Source of the DNA: an uncultured Collinsella sp.
Lineage (GTDB): Bacteria > Actinomycetota > Coriobacteriia > Coriobacteriales > Coriobacteriaceae
Direction of reading: 5' to 3'
Length of the DNA: 57,335 nt
Assembly (NCBI GenBank): GCA_900759045.1
Contig: CAAETU010000003.1
Span: forward strand, 1-57,335
Shown here: positions 10,532 through 18,210 of the stretch, one piece after another
How the letters are laid out: the number at the start of each line of letters is the position of its first letter
Position numbering within the stretch: the stretch's first letter is position 1
Translations under genes and position numbers: made by a program
The notes under the pieces: generated by a model
What the model was told of the DNA's origin: nothing
Databases searched by the model: none
What the model saw: the letters and a program-made list of their open reading frames with translations, nothing else

Positions 10532-12391
10532 ATGGCGATTCTTTTGGGATGCGATTCCGTCAGCCTAGAGTTTCCCACCAAGCATATTTTCGATAGCGTA
10601 ACGCTCGGCGTGGGCGAGGGCGACCGCATTGGTATTGTCGGTAAAAACGGCGACGGCAAGTCGACGCTGCTGAGCGTGCTCGCCGGCACGCTGGAGCCCG
10701 ACGACGGCCGCGTGACGCACCGCCGCGACACCACGATCGGATTGCTCGGCCAAAAGGACAACCTCGTTGATACCGACACCGTGCATCATGCCGTCGTCGG
10801 CGACACGCCCGAGTACGAGTGGGCGTCGAGCCCGCGTACGCGCCAGATCCTGGCTGGTCTTATTAGCGATGTGCCCTGGGAGGGCACGGTGGGCGAGCTC
10901 TCGGGCGGTCAGCGCCGTCGCGTGGACCTCGCGCGTCTGCTGATCGGCGACTACGACGTGCTCATGCTCGACGAGCCCACCAACCACCTGGACATGCGCA
11001 CCATCAACTGGCTCGCGCGCCACTTAAAGGCCCGCTGGCAGCGCGGTCAGGGCGCCATGCTCGTGGTCACGCACGACCGTTGGTTCTTGGACGAGGTCTG
11101 CACCAGCATGTGGGAGGTCCACGACGGCCAGGTCGATCCATTTGAGGGCGGCTACTCCGCATATATCCTTCAGCGCGTAGAGCGCGACCGCATGGCCGCG
11201 GTTACCGAGGAGCGCCGTCGCAACATGGCGCGCAAGGAGCTCGCGTGGCTGAGCCGTGGTGCCCAGGCGCGCTCCACCAAGCCCAAGTTTCGCGTGGATG
11301 CCGCTCGCGAGCTCATCGCCGACGTACCGCCCGTGCGCGACGAGCTGGAGCTCAAGCGCCTGGCGGTGAGCCGCCTGGGCAAGCAGGTTATCGACGTGGT
11401 CGACGTGGACGCCGGCTATGCGGATACCGATGGCGCGCCCAAGCAGGTGCTCTCCGACGTGACCTGGCTCATCGGCGCGGGCGACCGCTATGGTCTTTTG
11501 GGCGAGAACGGCGCCGGCAAGTCGACCTTGCTCGACGTGATCCAGGGCAAGATTGAACCCATGCGCGGCCGTGTGAAGATTGGCCAGACGGTGCGCTTTG
11601 GCGTGTTGTCGCAGCAGCTCGAGGAGCTCGAACCCTTCATGGGCGACACGATCCGCGAGGTGCTCAGCAACTATAAGAAGTACTACGTCATCGACGGCAA
11701 GGAGACTTCGCCCGAGAAGCTCTGCGAGCGTCTGGGCTTTACGACCCAGCAGCTCTGGAGCCGCATCGGCGATCTTTCGGGCGGCCAGCGCCGTCGCCTG
11801 TCGCTGTTGCTGACGATCCTGGACGAGCCCAACGTGCTCATCCTGGACGAGCCCGGCAACGACCTGGATACCGACATGCTCGCGATTGTCGAGGACCTGC
11901 TCGACGGCTGGCCCGGCACGTTGATCCTGGTGACACACGACCGCTTCTTGATGGAGCGCGTGACCGACCAGCAGTGGGCGCTGATCGACGGTCACCTGAC
12001 GCATATGCCCGGCGGCGTCGACCAGTACCTACGCCTGTGCAACGCTACCGCCGAGGGCGAGCCCGTGGGTGCGCCGAGTGCCAAGACCGGCACGTTTGAC
12101 ACCGGTGCCGCGGCGGCTGCGGCCGAAAAGTCCAAGTCGAGCGGCCAGCCCAATGGCCTTTCCAACGCCGAACGCCAGAAGCTCCGCCGCGAGGTGAGCT
12201 CGCTCGAGCGCAAAATGGAGACGCAGCGCGCACGCGTGGAGGAGGCTGAGGCCGCGATGACCCAGGTCGACCCCACCAATTACACGGCGCTGGGCGAGCA
12301 GCAGGCAAAGATCGACGAGGCCCACGCCGCCATGGACGAGTTGGAGATGGCGTGGCTCGAGGCGAGTGAGAAGCTCGAGGGCGAGGAGTAG
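10532..12391 (+). CDS. ABC-F family ATPase (Uup-like)
   Basis: 619 aa, two fused ABC ATPase domains without membrane segments. Domain 1 has Walker A GIVGKNGDGKST and signature ELSGGQRRRVDLARLL; domain 2 has GLLGENGAGKST and DLSGGQRRRLSLLLTIL. Both Walker B motifs (LMLDEPTNHLD; LILDEPGNDLD) are present. A linker of about 70 residues joins them, and the last 100 residues form a charged coiled coil (LRREVSSLERKMETQRARVE), as in Uup, which binds DNA and ribosomes. ABC-F proteins act on the ribosome; resistance-type members cannot be excluded but nothing points to one. ATG 10532 has GAAGGAG upstream. Confidence 0.93.
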   Translation: MAILLGCDSVSLEFPTKHIFDSVTLGVGEGDRIGIVGKNGDGKSTLLSVLAGTLEPDDGRVTHRRDTTIGLLGQKDNLVDTDTVHHAVVGDTPEYEWASSPRTRQILAGLISDVPWEGTVGELSGGQRRRVDLARLLIGDYDVLMLDEPTNHLDMRTINWLARHLKARWQRGQGAMLVVTHDRWFLDEVCTSMWEVHDGQVDPFEGGYSAYILQRVERDRMAAVTEERRRNMARKELAWLSRGAQARSTKPKFRVDAARELIADVPPVRDELELKRLAVSRLGKQVIDVVDVDAGYADTDGAPKQVLSDVTWLIGAGDRYGLLGENGAGKSTLLDVIQGKIEPMRGRVKIGQTVRFGVLSQQLEELEPFMGDTIREVLSNYKKYYVIDGKETSPEKLCERLGFTTQQLWSRIGDLSGGQRRRLSLLLTILDEPNVLILDEPGNDLDTDMLAIVEDLLDGWPGTLILVTHDRFLMERVTDQQWALIDGHLTHMPGGVDQYLRLCNATAEGEPVGAPSAKTGTFDTGAAAAAAEKSKSSGQPNGLSNAERQKLRREVSSLERKMETQRARVEEAEAAMTQVDPTNYTALGEQQAKIDEAHAAMDELEMAWLEASEKLEGEE

Positions 12392-12397
12392 GCGAGG

Positions 12398-13168
12398 ATG
12401 ATTAAGGCTGCGTTTTTCGATATCGACGGCACGTTGCTGAGCTTTAAGACCCATCGGATTCCGGCGTCGGCGCAACAGGTGCTCGACAGCTTTCGCGAGC
12501 AGGGGATTGCGTGCATAATCGCCACGGGTCGCCCGACCTATCAGATGCCGGATTGGCTGTTCGACTTGGGTTGGGATGCGTACATTACGCTTTCGGGCCA
12601 GCACTGTTTTGATGCCAAGGGCGTCTACCGCAGCTGTCCGATCGACCCGGAAGACGTTGCGGTGATTGTGGACCAGGTGGCGCAGGGGCGCTACGACTCA
12701 CTGTGCATGCAGGGCGAGAATTCGTTTGTGAACCGTCTGTCCAAGCGTGTGGTGGCTGCTGCCGACAATGCCGGAATCTCGTATCACGAGGAGCCTTTCG
12801 AGCACGCTTTCGATGCGCCGGTTTACCAGTTCTGCGCCTTTGTGGACCCGGCCGACCAGGGCATAGTTACCGATGTCCTGTCGCATTCTACAACCACGCG
12901 CTGGTGCGACCTGTTCTGTGACATTATTCCGGCCAACGGCGGCAAGGACCTGGGCGTGGCGGCGACGCTGGAGCGCCTGGGCATCGACGCGAGCGAGGCG
13001 ATTGCCTTTGGCGATGGCGAGAACGACCTGTCGATGTTTGCCGCCGTGGGCACGAGCGTGGCCATGGGCAACGCGCAGGACACGGTGAAAGCTGCGGCGA
13101 CCTATGTGACGACCGCCGTGGACGACGACGGGATCTATAACGCTGCGAAGCACTTTGGGCTGCTTTAG
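12398..13168 (+). CDS. Cof-type HAD phosphatase
   Basis: 256 aa. Motif I is FFDIDGTLLSF, motif II ATGRPTYQM, motif III lysine in NGGKDLG, motif IV AFGDGENDLSMFAAVG: the full set for the Cof/YidA branch (C2 cap) of HAD phosphatases that act on sugar phosphates, FMN or pyridoxal phosphate. The C2b cap occupies about residues 80-185. It starts 6 bp after the ABC-F gene, so the two are probably one operon. Substrate unknown. Confidence 0.9.
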   Translation: MIKAAFFDIDGTLLSFKTHRIPASAQQVLDSFREQGIACIIATGRPTYQMPDWLFDLGWDAYITLSGQHCFDAKGVYRSCPIDPEDVAVIVDQVAQGRYDSLCMQGENSFVNRLSKRVVAAADNAGISYHEEPFEHAFDAPVYQFCAFVDPADQGIVTDVLSHSTTTRWCDLFCDIIPANGGKDLGVAATLERLGIDASEAIAFGDGENDLSMFAAVGTSVAMGNAQDTVKAAATYVTTAVDDDGIYNAAKHFGLL

Positions 13169-13182
13169 CTGCGGCTTGGCAC

Positions 13183-13228
13183 TTGGGGACGTTCCTTTTC
13201 TGCCGGCAGCGGGGGACACTCCCTGCGC
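13183..13228. repeat. Dispersed repeat fragment with GGGGACGTTCC and GGGACACTCC words
   Basis: TTGGGGACGTTCC (13183-13195) and GGGGGACACTCC (13211-13222) flank a GCCGGC core. The same words occur at 47889-47992 and, in part, at 226-256. No T run; not clearly a terminator. Confidence 0.5.
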
Positions 13229-13303
13229 GTTGCGTGCCGTGTCGCCCTGCTTGCTCCGCGCATTTTGTGAAACACGGTTAACTTTTTAGACAACGTAGTA
13301 AGA

Positions 13304-13315
13304 CATGGGCAACTT
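13304..13315. promoter_or_regulatory. Candidate regulator box upstream of mntR-like gene
   Basis: CATGGGCAACTT matches 11 of 12 bases of the right half of the 20-bp palindrome at 18101-18120 before the putative manganese exporter. It may be an autoregulatory site of the DtxR-family gene at 13382. Inferred only from sequence similarity. Confidence 0.35.
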
Positions 13316-13381
13316 TTGCGGTAAAGTAAATCAAGCAAAAGTATCCAAAGGCTAACTAGAAGCCATCGCGAAAGGCGGCCC

Positions 13382-13771
13382 ATGGCCCTGCGTGAATCCG
13401 GAGAAGACTATCTCGAATCTATTTATGTGCTCTCGGAGCGCCAAGGCATCGTTCGATCGATCGACGTCGCCGAATACCTGGGCGTAACCAAGGCAAGCGT
13501 CTCCAAAGCCATGGCGGCCTTGGAGAGCACCGGCTACGTGGAGATGGGCAAACGCGATGTGCATCTGACGGAACGCGGTCTTGAGGTTGCCCGTCAAATG
13601 TGGGAGCGCCATTGCTTTTTTGTGGGGCTGCTAGAGGACGCAGGTGTAGCGCCCGAGGTTGCCTCGCAAGAGGGCTGCCACATGGAGCATTGCCTGAGCG
13701 AGGAAAGCTTCGAGAAGCTGAGGGCGATGTTGGGACGGGAAGATGTAGCGGGTTCAACAACAGAAGCCTAA
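13382..13771 (+). CDS. DtxR/MntR-family metal-dependent transcriptional regulator
   Basis: 129 aa, short for DtxR (no SH3/FeoA domain), matching MntR-length members. The N-terminal winged helix spans about 8-70 (DYLESIYVLSERQG...ASVSKAMAALESTGYVEM). Ligand residues look mixed: Asp9 and Glu12 in EDYLE resemble B. subtilis MntR Asp8/Glu11, while EGCHMEH has a Cys where DtxR/IdeR (Fe-type) has one and MntR has none. Metal choice (Mn or Fe) is therefore open. GAAAGGCGG precedes ATG 13382. It stands alone; likely targets include the manganese exporter at 18211 and an iron-box-like site at 20768. Confidence 0.88.
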   Translation: MALRESGEDYLESIYVLSERQGIVRSIDVAEYLGVTKASVSKAMAALESTGYVEMGKRDVHLTERGLEVARQMWERHCFFVGLLEDAGVAPEVASQEGCHMEHCLSEESFEKLRAMLGREDVAGSTTEA

Positions 13772-13907
13772 CTGACCCACAGTAGCGCGGAGTTCACGCA
13801 AAGCGCGAACCAGCGATCGGGACCAGCGGCCCTTTCGGCCAAGTCTATTTCAGCAAAGGAACCCCGCCAGCAAGCGATGCCCAAGAACCATCAGCAACGT
13901 TACCGCA

Positions 13908-14036
13908 GGCCGGGGCCGGGCTTGGTTTTGAAAACACTCCGCAGACCAGAAGTGCCCCCGTTCGTAGCTCCGAAGGAGCAGAACGGGGGCACTTCATTGG
14001 TCGAGGACGTTTTCAAAACCAAGCCCGGCCCCGGCC
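13908..14036. repeat. 129-bp nested palindrome
   Basis: Outer arms of 28 bp (13908-13935 and 14009-14036) are exact reverse complements. Inside are a GACCA/TGGTC pairing, a perfect 14-bp pair AAGTGCCCCCGTTC/GAACGGGGGCACTT (13950-13963, 13981-13994), and a central GCTCC-GAA-GGAGC hairpin. It lies between the convergent mntR-like and P1B-ATPase genes, 16 bp from the latter's stop. A decayed relative is at 25552-25608. Confidence 0.9.
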
Positions 14037-14052
14037 GGAGGGACCACGAATG

Positions 14053-16005
14053 CTACAAGTTCTTGACACCCATCGCGCGCATGGCGTTCAGGATGGCGAT
14101 GATCGCCACACCCACGTCGCCAAAGACGGCGAGCCACATATTGGCGATGCCCAGCGCTGCGAGCACCAGAATCAGCAACTTAATGCCCAGTGCAAAGATG
14201 ATGTTCTGCCAAACAATCGTCATGGTCTTGCGCGCCACGCGGATAGCGCGGGAAATGTTGGAAGGCTTGTCGTCCATGAGCACGACGTCGGCAGCCTCAA
14301 TTGCGGCGTCCGAGCCCATGGCGCCCATGGCGATTCCGACGTCGGCGCGCGTGAGCACGGGTGCGTCGTTGATGCCGTCACCGACAAAGGCGAGCTTGCC
14401 CTTGCCGTTCTCGGTTGCAAGCAGCGCCTCGACGCGCTCGACCTTATCGCCTGGCATGAGCTGCGCGTGGAACTCGTCGAGACCGAGTTGCTTGGCTACA
14501 GACGCCGCAACCTCCTCGCGGTCGCCCGTGAGCATGACGGTGCGCTTGACACCGGCGGTGTGCAGGTCGCGAATCGTTTGCTCTGCATCGGCTTTGACGG
14601 TGTCGGCAATTACGATGTGGCCGGCATAGATGTTATCGACCAGCACGTGGAGGATGGTGCCGACGATCTCGCAATTGGGCGCTTCGATACCGGCCGCAGC
14701 AAGCATCTTGGCATTGCCGACGATGACGCGCTTGCCGTCGATATTCGCCGTCACGCCATGGCCCGCGTCATTGGTGGAGTCGCTTACGCGTTTGGGATCG
14801 AGCTCGCCCTGGAAGGCGGTGCGTACCGACTGCGCGATGGGATGGTCGGAGAACGACTCGGCAAGGGCCGCGACTTCGAGCAGTGACTGCTCGGTATAGC
14901 CGGCCTCGGGGTGTACCGCCACGACCGAAAACGTGCCGTTGGTGAGCGTGCCGGTCTTGTCAAAGACGACGGTATCCACATCGGCGAGCGTCTCGAGGTA
15001 GTTGGAGCCCTTGATGAGGACGCCCAGCTTGGATGCGCCGCCGATGCCGCCAAAGAAGCTGAGCGGCACGCTAATCACGAGCGCGCACGGGCAGCTGACG
15101 ACCAGGAAGGTCAGGCCGCGCAGGATCCAGTCGGACCAGGCGCCGGTGACCAGGCCGCCGCCGAGTGCGAGTACCGCAGCCGCGCCGGTGACAGCGGGCG
15201 TGTAGACGCGGGCGAAGCGCGTGATGAAGTTCTCGGTACGCGCCTTCTTTTCGCTGGCGTTTTCTACGAGCTCCAAGACGCGCGCGACGGTGGACTCGCC
15301 AAATGGCTTGGTGGTGCGCACGTGGATGAGACCCGTCATGTTGATGCAGCCGCTGATGATATCGTCTCCGGTTTTGGCCGGGCGGGGGACCGACTCGCCG
15401 GTAAGGGCGGCGGTATCGAGCTGCGTCTCGCCTTCGACGATGACGCCGTCGATGGGCACGCGCTCGCCGGGCTTGACGACGATGACGGTGCCGACGGCGA
15501 TGTCATCGGGAAAGACCTGCTCGAGTGTGCCGTCGGGTTGCTCGACGTTGGCGTAATCGGGCGCGATGTCCATCATGGCGCTGATCGACTTGCGGCTTTT
15601 GCCCACGGCATATGCCTGGAACAGCTCGCCGACCTGATAGAACAGCATGACGGCGGCGCCTTCGGCCATGTGCGGGTCGGTGTCGGGGAAGAGCACCATG
15701 GCAAACGCGCCGATGGTCGCGACCGCCATGAGGAAGCTTTCGTCGAAAGCCTTGCCGCGGCGGATGTTGCTGAACGCCTTCTGGAGCACGTCGTAGCCGG
15801 CAATTAGGAACGGCACCAGGAACAGCACGAAGCTGGCGTAGATGTCACCCGGGGTGCCGAATGCGGCGGTAAGGGTACCGAGCTCGTCGAGGGCGTACAC
15901 CACCGCAAAAATGCCTAGCGCTACCAGGATACGATTGCGCTTATGTTCAAGGGACTCTTTCTTCTTGCGCTTCTTCTTTTTCTTTGTGGGATCGGCGGCT
16001 GCCAT
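14053..16005 (-). CDS. P1B-type heavy-metal ATPase (Zn/Cd/Pb efflux, ZntA/CadA-like)
   Basis: 650 aa. Pumps soft divalent metals out of the cell. A lysine-rich N-terminus (KKKKKRKKK) replaces the usual fused metal-binding domain, which is instead a separate 72-aa protein upstream. Cys305-Pro-Cys307 (SCPCALV) in the membrane is the Zn/Cd/Pb-type transport site; the phosphorylated Asp349 is in DKTGTLTNG; TGES (actuator), HP of SDHPIA, and GDGINDAP (hinge) are all present. GGGAGG precedes ATG 16005. An ArsR operator-like site lies in the gap just upstream (16026-16050), so this gene may also have its own regulated promoter. Confidence 0.93.
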   Translation of the reverse strand: MAAADPTKKKKKRKKKESLEHKRNRILVALGIFAVVYALDELGTLTAAFGTPGDIYASFVLFLVPFLIAGYDVLQKAFSNIRRGKAFDESFLMAVATIGAFAMVLFPDTDPHMAEGAAVMLFYQVGELFQAYAVGKSRKSISAMMDIAPDYANVEQPDGTLEQVFPDDIAVGTVIVVKPGERVPIDGVIVEGETQLDTAALTGESVPRPAKTGDDIISGCINMTGLIHVRTTKPFGESTVARVLELVENASEKKARTENFITRFARVYTPAVTGAAAVLALGGGLVTGAWSDWILRGLTFLVVSCPCALVISVPLSFFGGIGGASKLGVLIKGSNYLETLADVDTVVFDKTGTLTNGTFSVVAVHPEAGYTEQSLLEVAALAESFSDHPIAQSVRTAFQGELDPKRVSDSTNDAGHGVTANIDGKRVIVGNAKMLAAAGIEAPNCEIVGTILHVLVDNIYAGHIVIADTVKADAEQTIRDLHTAGVKRTVMLTGDREEVAASVAKQLGLDEFHAQLMPGDKVERVEALLATENGKGKLAFVGDGINDAPVLTRADVGIAMGAMGSDAAIEAADVVLMDDKPSNISRAIRVARKTMTIVWQNIIFALGIKLLILVLAALGIANMWLAVFGDVGVAIIAILNAMRAMGVKNL

Positions 16006-16025
16006 GATTCAAACCTCCCATTTGA

Positions 16026-16050
16026 ATGTATGAACACTCGCTCATATAAC
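16026..16050. promoter_or_regulatory. Second ArsR/SmtB operator-like site, before the P1B-ATPase
   Basis: ATGTATGAACACTCGCTCATATAAC closely matches the site before arsR (16769-16793), sharing TGAACA, GCTCATATAAC and the ATGA...TCAT dyad. It lies 21-45 bp upstream of the ATPase start codon. Confidence 0.6.
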
Positions 16051-16104
16051 TTCGCGAGCAAAGGCCGCGGCAAGCGCGGCCTTGCGGGTCAGCGTATGCG
16101 CAGG

Positions 16105-16323
16105 CTAGAGAATGATCTCGCAGTCCGGCTCGGCGTCGGCGGTAAACTCCACGACGCGGTCCAGGACCTCGTCGAACTCGGCGTCGTCGGCCTCGAGCGT
16201 CAACTTCTGGGTCATAAAGTTGACCGAAACGGACTTGACGCCCTCGAGCTTGGCCAGCTCGTCCTGAAGCTCACGCGCGCAGTTGGCGCAGTCGATCTCG
16301 TCGAGTTTAAACTGCTTTTTCAT
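16105..16323 (-). CDS. Heavy-metal-associated (HMA) domain metallochaperone
   Basis: 72 aa, a single ferredoxin-like HMA domain. The metal site is DCANC (Cys12, Cys15) in the first loop; acidic residues near it (DEIDC) are seen in zinc-type rather than copper-type HMA domains. The C-terminus ends EPDCEIIL with a third Cys. It probably delivers metal to, or regulates, the ATPase encoded 99 bp downstream, which lacks its own HMA domain. AAAGGA precedes ATG. Middle gene of the arsR-HMA-ATPase cluster. Confidence 0.9.
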   Translation of the reverse strand: MKKQFKLDEIDCANCARELQDELAKLEGVKSVSVNFMTQKLTLEADDAEFDEVLDRVVEFTADAEPDCEIIL

Positions 16324-16386
16324 GGCGGGTTCCTTTCCCTGTTTTTGCGGCTTGGGTGCAGGCCGCGCTGGTACCGTGGTTGGTCG

Positions 16387-16755
16387 CTATTCGCAGATGT
16401 GGCTCATGCCTTGGTTGAGCATGGTGTAGACATGGTCGTCGGCAAGCGAGTAGAGGATATTGCGCCCGTCGCGCCGGAATTTAACCAGGTGCGACTGCTT
16501 GAGCGTTCGCAACTGGTGCGACACCGCGGACTGCGAGGTCTCGGTTGCCTCGGCGATGTCTGCCACGCAGAGCTCGCGGCCCATGAGGGCGTAGAGGATC
16601 TTGATGCGCGTGGTGTCGCTAAAGACCTTGAACAGGTCGGCAAGGTCGTACAGCAGCTCCTCGTCGGGAAGGTCCTCGGGCGAGCAGGTGGTGGGGACGT
16701 CGGGCACGATGGTGGTGTCGATGCCGGACTTTATTTCATCAGCGTGATCGCTCAT
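16387..16755 (-). CDS. ArsR/SmtB-family zinc/cadmium-responsive repressor
   Basis: 122 aa, winged helix with recognition segment ETSQSAVSHQLRTLKQSHLV. The alpha-5 metal site Asp106-x-His108...His119-xx-Glu122 has the spacing of CzrA/SmtB (Asp, His, His, His), with Glu for the last His, so Zn or Co sensing is likely. Cys24 near the N-terminus and Cys63 in ELCVAD could add an alpha-3 site as in CadC. It should repress itself and the downstream HMA and ATPase genes until metal binds. Two operator-like dyads lie upstream and one before the ATPase. AAAGGATA precedes ATG 16755. Confidence 0.92.
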   Translation of the reverse strand: MSDHADEIKSGIDTTIVPDVPTTCSPEDLPDEELLYDLADLFKVFSDTTRIKILYALMGRELCVADIAEATETSQSAVSHQLRTLKQSHLVKFRRDGRNILYSLADDHVYTMLNQGMSHICE

Positions 16756-16768
16756 TGCAATATCCTTT

Positions 16769-16825
16769 CATATGAACATGCGCTCATATAACTTACTTCC
16801 GAGTATATGAGCGCATGTTCATATG
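16769..16825. promoter_or_regulatory. Paired inverted ArsR operators upstream of arsR
   Basis: CATATGAACATGCGCTCATA with two more bases (16769-16790) and its exact reverse complement (16804-16825), 13 bp apart. Each arm is itself an ATATGA-N8-TCATAT dyad, the form of SmtB-type operators. The pair thus offers two operator copies in opposite orientations. Confidence 0.75.
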
Positions 16826-17070
16826 TCAATATAATTCACGAATTTTTTTGCTATCGATTGGTCCTAAAGGCGGCTAAAGGCATCGATGATCGCGGATAAG
16901 GCCGCCGATGCCAACGTGGGTACCTTAGCGACGTGCAAAAACGGGCCGATATCCACTTGGATATCGGCCCGCATTGCGTCGCTTGAGAGGGGCGTCTCGG
17001 CGTGTCGCTATTGCGTGGGGCGCTATCGTCTGGCGAGTATCGCTCGCGAATGGCGCCTCTGCTTGGCAAT
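16826..17070. other. Intergenic region between arsR promoter and exonuclease
   Basis: No convincing gene. It holds the exonuclease terminator (16937-16971) and GC-rich sequence with AATGGCGCC/GGGGCGCTA-like short inverted repeats near 17020-17060. Confidence 0.5.
16937..16971 (-). terminator. Intrinsic terminator of the exonuclease gene
   Basis: CGGGCCGATATCCA (16942-16955) pairs with TGGATATCGGCCCG; on the minus strand it is followed by TTTTT (16941-16937). Confidence 0.85.
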
Positions 17071-18039
17071 CTACTTGGCAAATAGGTTCTTGAGGTTGAA
17101 CTCGGCCTGGACGGTACGGAGCATGAGGTCGGTGTCGTCGAGGCCCAGGTGCTGCTCGTTGGCGTCGGCGGCGAGGGTGCCGCGACGGCGTGCCCAGTTC
17201 TCGAGCGCGGCGGGCGCGGACTCGCGGGGGAGCGAGCGCACGTCGGCGTCCAGGCTGCGGCAGATCTGGCGCGAGTCGATGACGATGATCTTGCCTGCGC
17301 GGCGTGCCTCGGCGTAACCGTCCAGGTGGATCTTGAACCAGCTGTCCTCAAAGGCGGCGTTGTGCGCCATGTACGGGTACTTCTTCATAAGCTTGAGCAA
17401 CTGCTTTTGCAGTTCCTTGTTCTCGCGGAAGGGCGTTTTGCCGTCGATGTCGTCCCAGGTGATGTGGTGGATATTCGACAGCGGCACATCCTCGCCGCGG
17501 TAGATATCGGGCAGACCACAGTAGTGCGCCTCGGCGTCGTGCGGGACGGCGTCGCTGGTGAGCTCCATGATCTCCCAGCCTACGTTGATGATGTAGCCGC
17601 GCTCGGGTGCGCGGCCGGTGGTCTCGATGTCGATGCCGAGCACCGTGCCCTGAATGGGCTTGCGGGCGTAGGCGACGCCGAGCGCGTCGCGGTCGCCGCG
17701 GATCTCGCGCATGACGGACGCGGCGGTGCGCTTTTGCATCTTGCCGATGGCGGCGCAGGTGTCGGCGTCGGACAGGCCGCGCGAAAGCGTCGCGGGCGTC
17801 ACGTTGCGCAGGCGCGCCTCGCCAATCTGGTCGCACAGGTCGCGGTTGCGGTCGGCCAGGTCGCGCACGGTGGCAAAGTCGAAGCCGGGGTCGTCCTCGG
17901 CGGTAAAGTACTCGGTCTCGAGCACCTTGAGGGCCTCTTCGCCTTTCTGACGCTCGGATTCCATGGCGCCATGATTGCCATAGATAAACATGGGGATAAA
18001 CGGCTGGCGCTCGTATTCGAGTGCTTGCGATACGTTCAT
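17071..18039 (-). CDS. DEDD-type 3'-5' exonuclease (DnaQ-like)
   Basis: 322 aa. Exonuclease motif I is GIDIETTGRAPERG (DxE); motif II is MAHNAAFEDSWFK (Asp in the NxxFED block); motif III lies in IIVIDSRQICRSLDAD and following. This matches the DnaQ/RNase T superfamily, but the first 150 residues have no clear match. It could be a stand-alone proofreading-type or RNA-processing exonuclease; no polymerase gene is adjacent. ATG 18039 was chosen because AAGGAG lies just upstream; in-frame codons upstream lack a ribosome site. Confidence 0.8.
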   Translation of the reverse strand: MNVSQALEYERQPFIPMFIYGNHGAMESERQKGEEALKVLETEYFTAEDDPGFDFATVRDLADRNRDLCDQIGEARLRNVTPATLSRGLSDADTCAAIGKMQKRTAASVMREIRGDRDALGVAYARKPIQGTVLGIDIETTGRAPERGYIINVGWEIMELTSDAVPHDAEAHYCGLPDIYRGEDVPLSNIHHITWDDIDGKTPFRENKELQKQLLKLMKKYPYMAHNAAFEDSWFKIHLDGYAEARRAGKIIVIDSRQICRSLDADVRSLPRESAPAALENWARRRGTLAADANEQHLGLDDTDLMLRTVQAEFNLKNLFAK

Positions 18040-18100
18040 ATGCTGCTCCTTGGACGGGCCGCGTCGTGCGGCTCGGGTTTGTCGAGTTATGGCGAGATGA

Positions 18101-18148
18101 TAGTTTACCATGGGCAACTATTGGCATCGCGCCTAGGACAATTACAAT
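18101..18148 (+). promoter_or_regulatory. Promoter and candidate MntR-type operator of the manganese exporter
   Basis: A 20-bp palindrome TAGTTTACCATGGGCAACTA (18101-18120) abuts the -35 TTGGCA (18121-18126); the -10 TACAAT is at 18143-18148 (16-bp spacer). CTAGGACAATTACAAT (18133-18148) recurs with two changes at 18163-18178, exactly 30 bp on. The palindrome's right half recurs upstream of the DtxR-family gene. Confidence 0.5.
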
Positions 18149-18210
18149 ACCCTAGTTGACCGCTAGGACTTTTACAATGCTGCCGAAAGACACGAAAGGT
18201 TCCATCCGTC

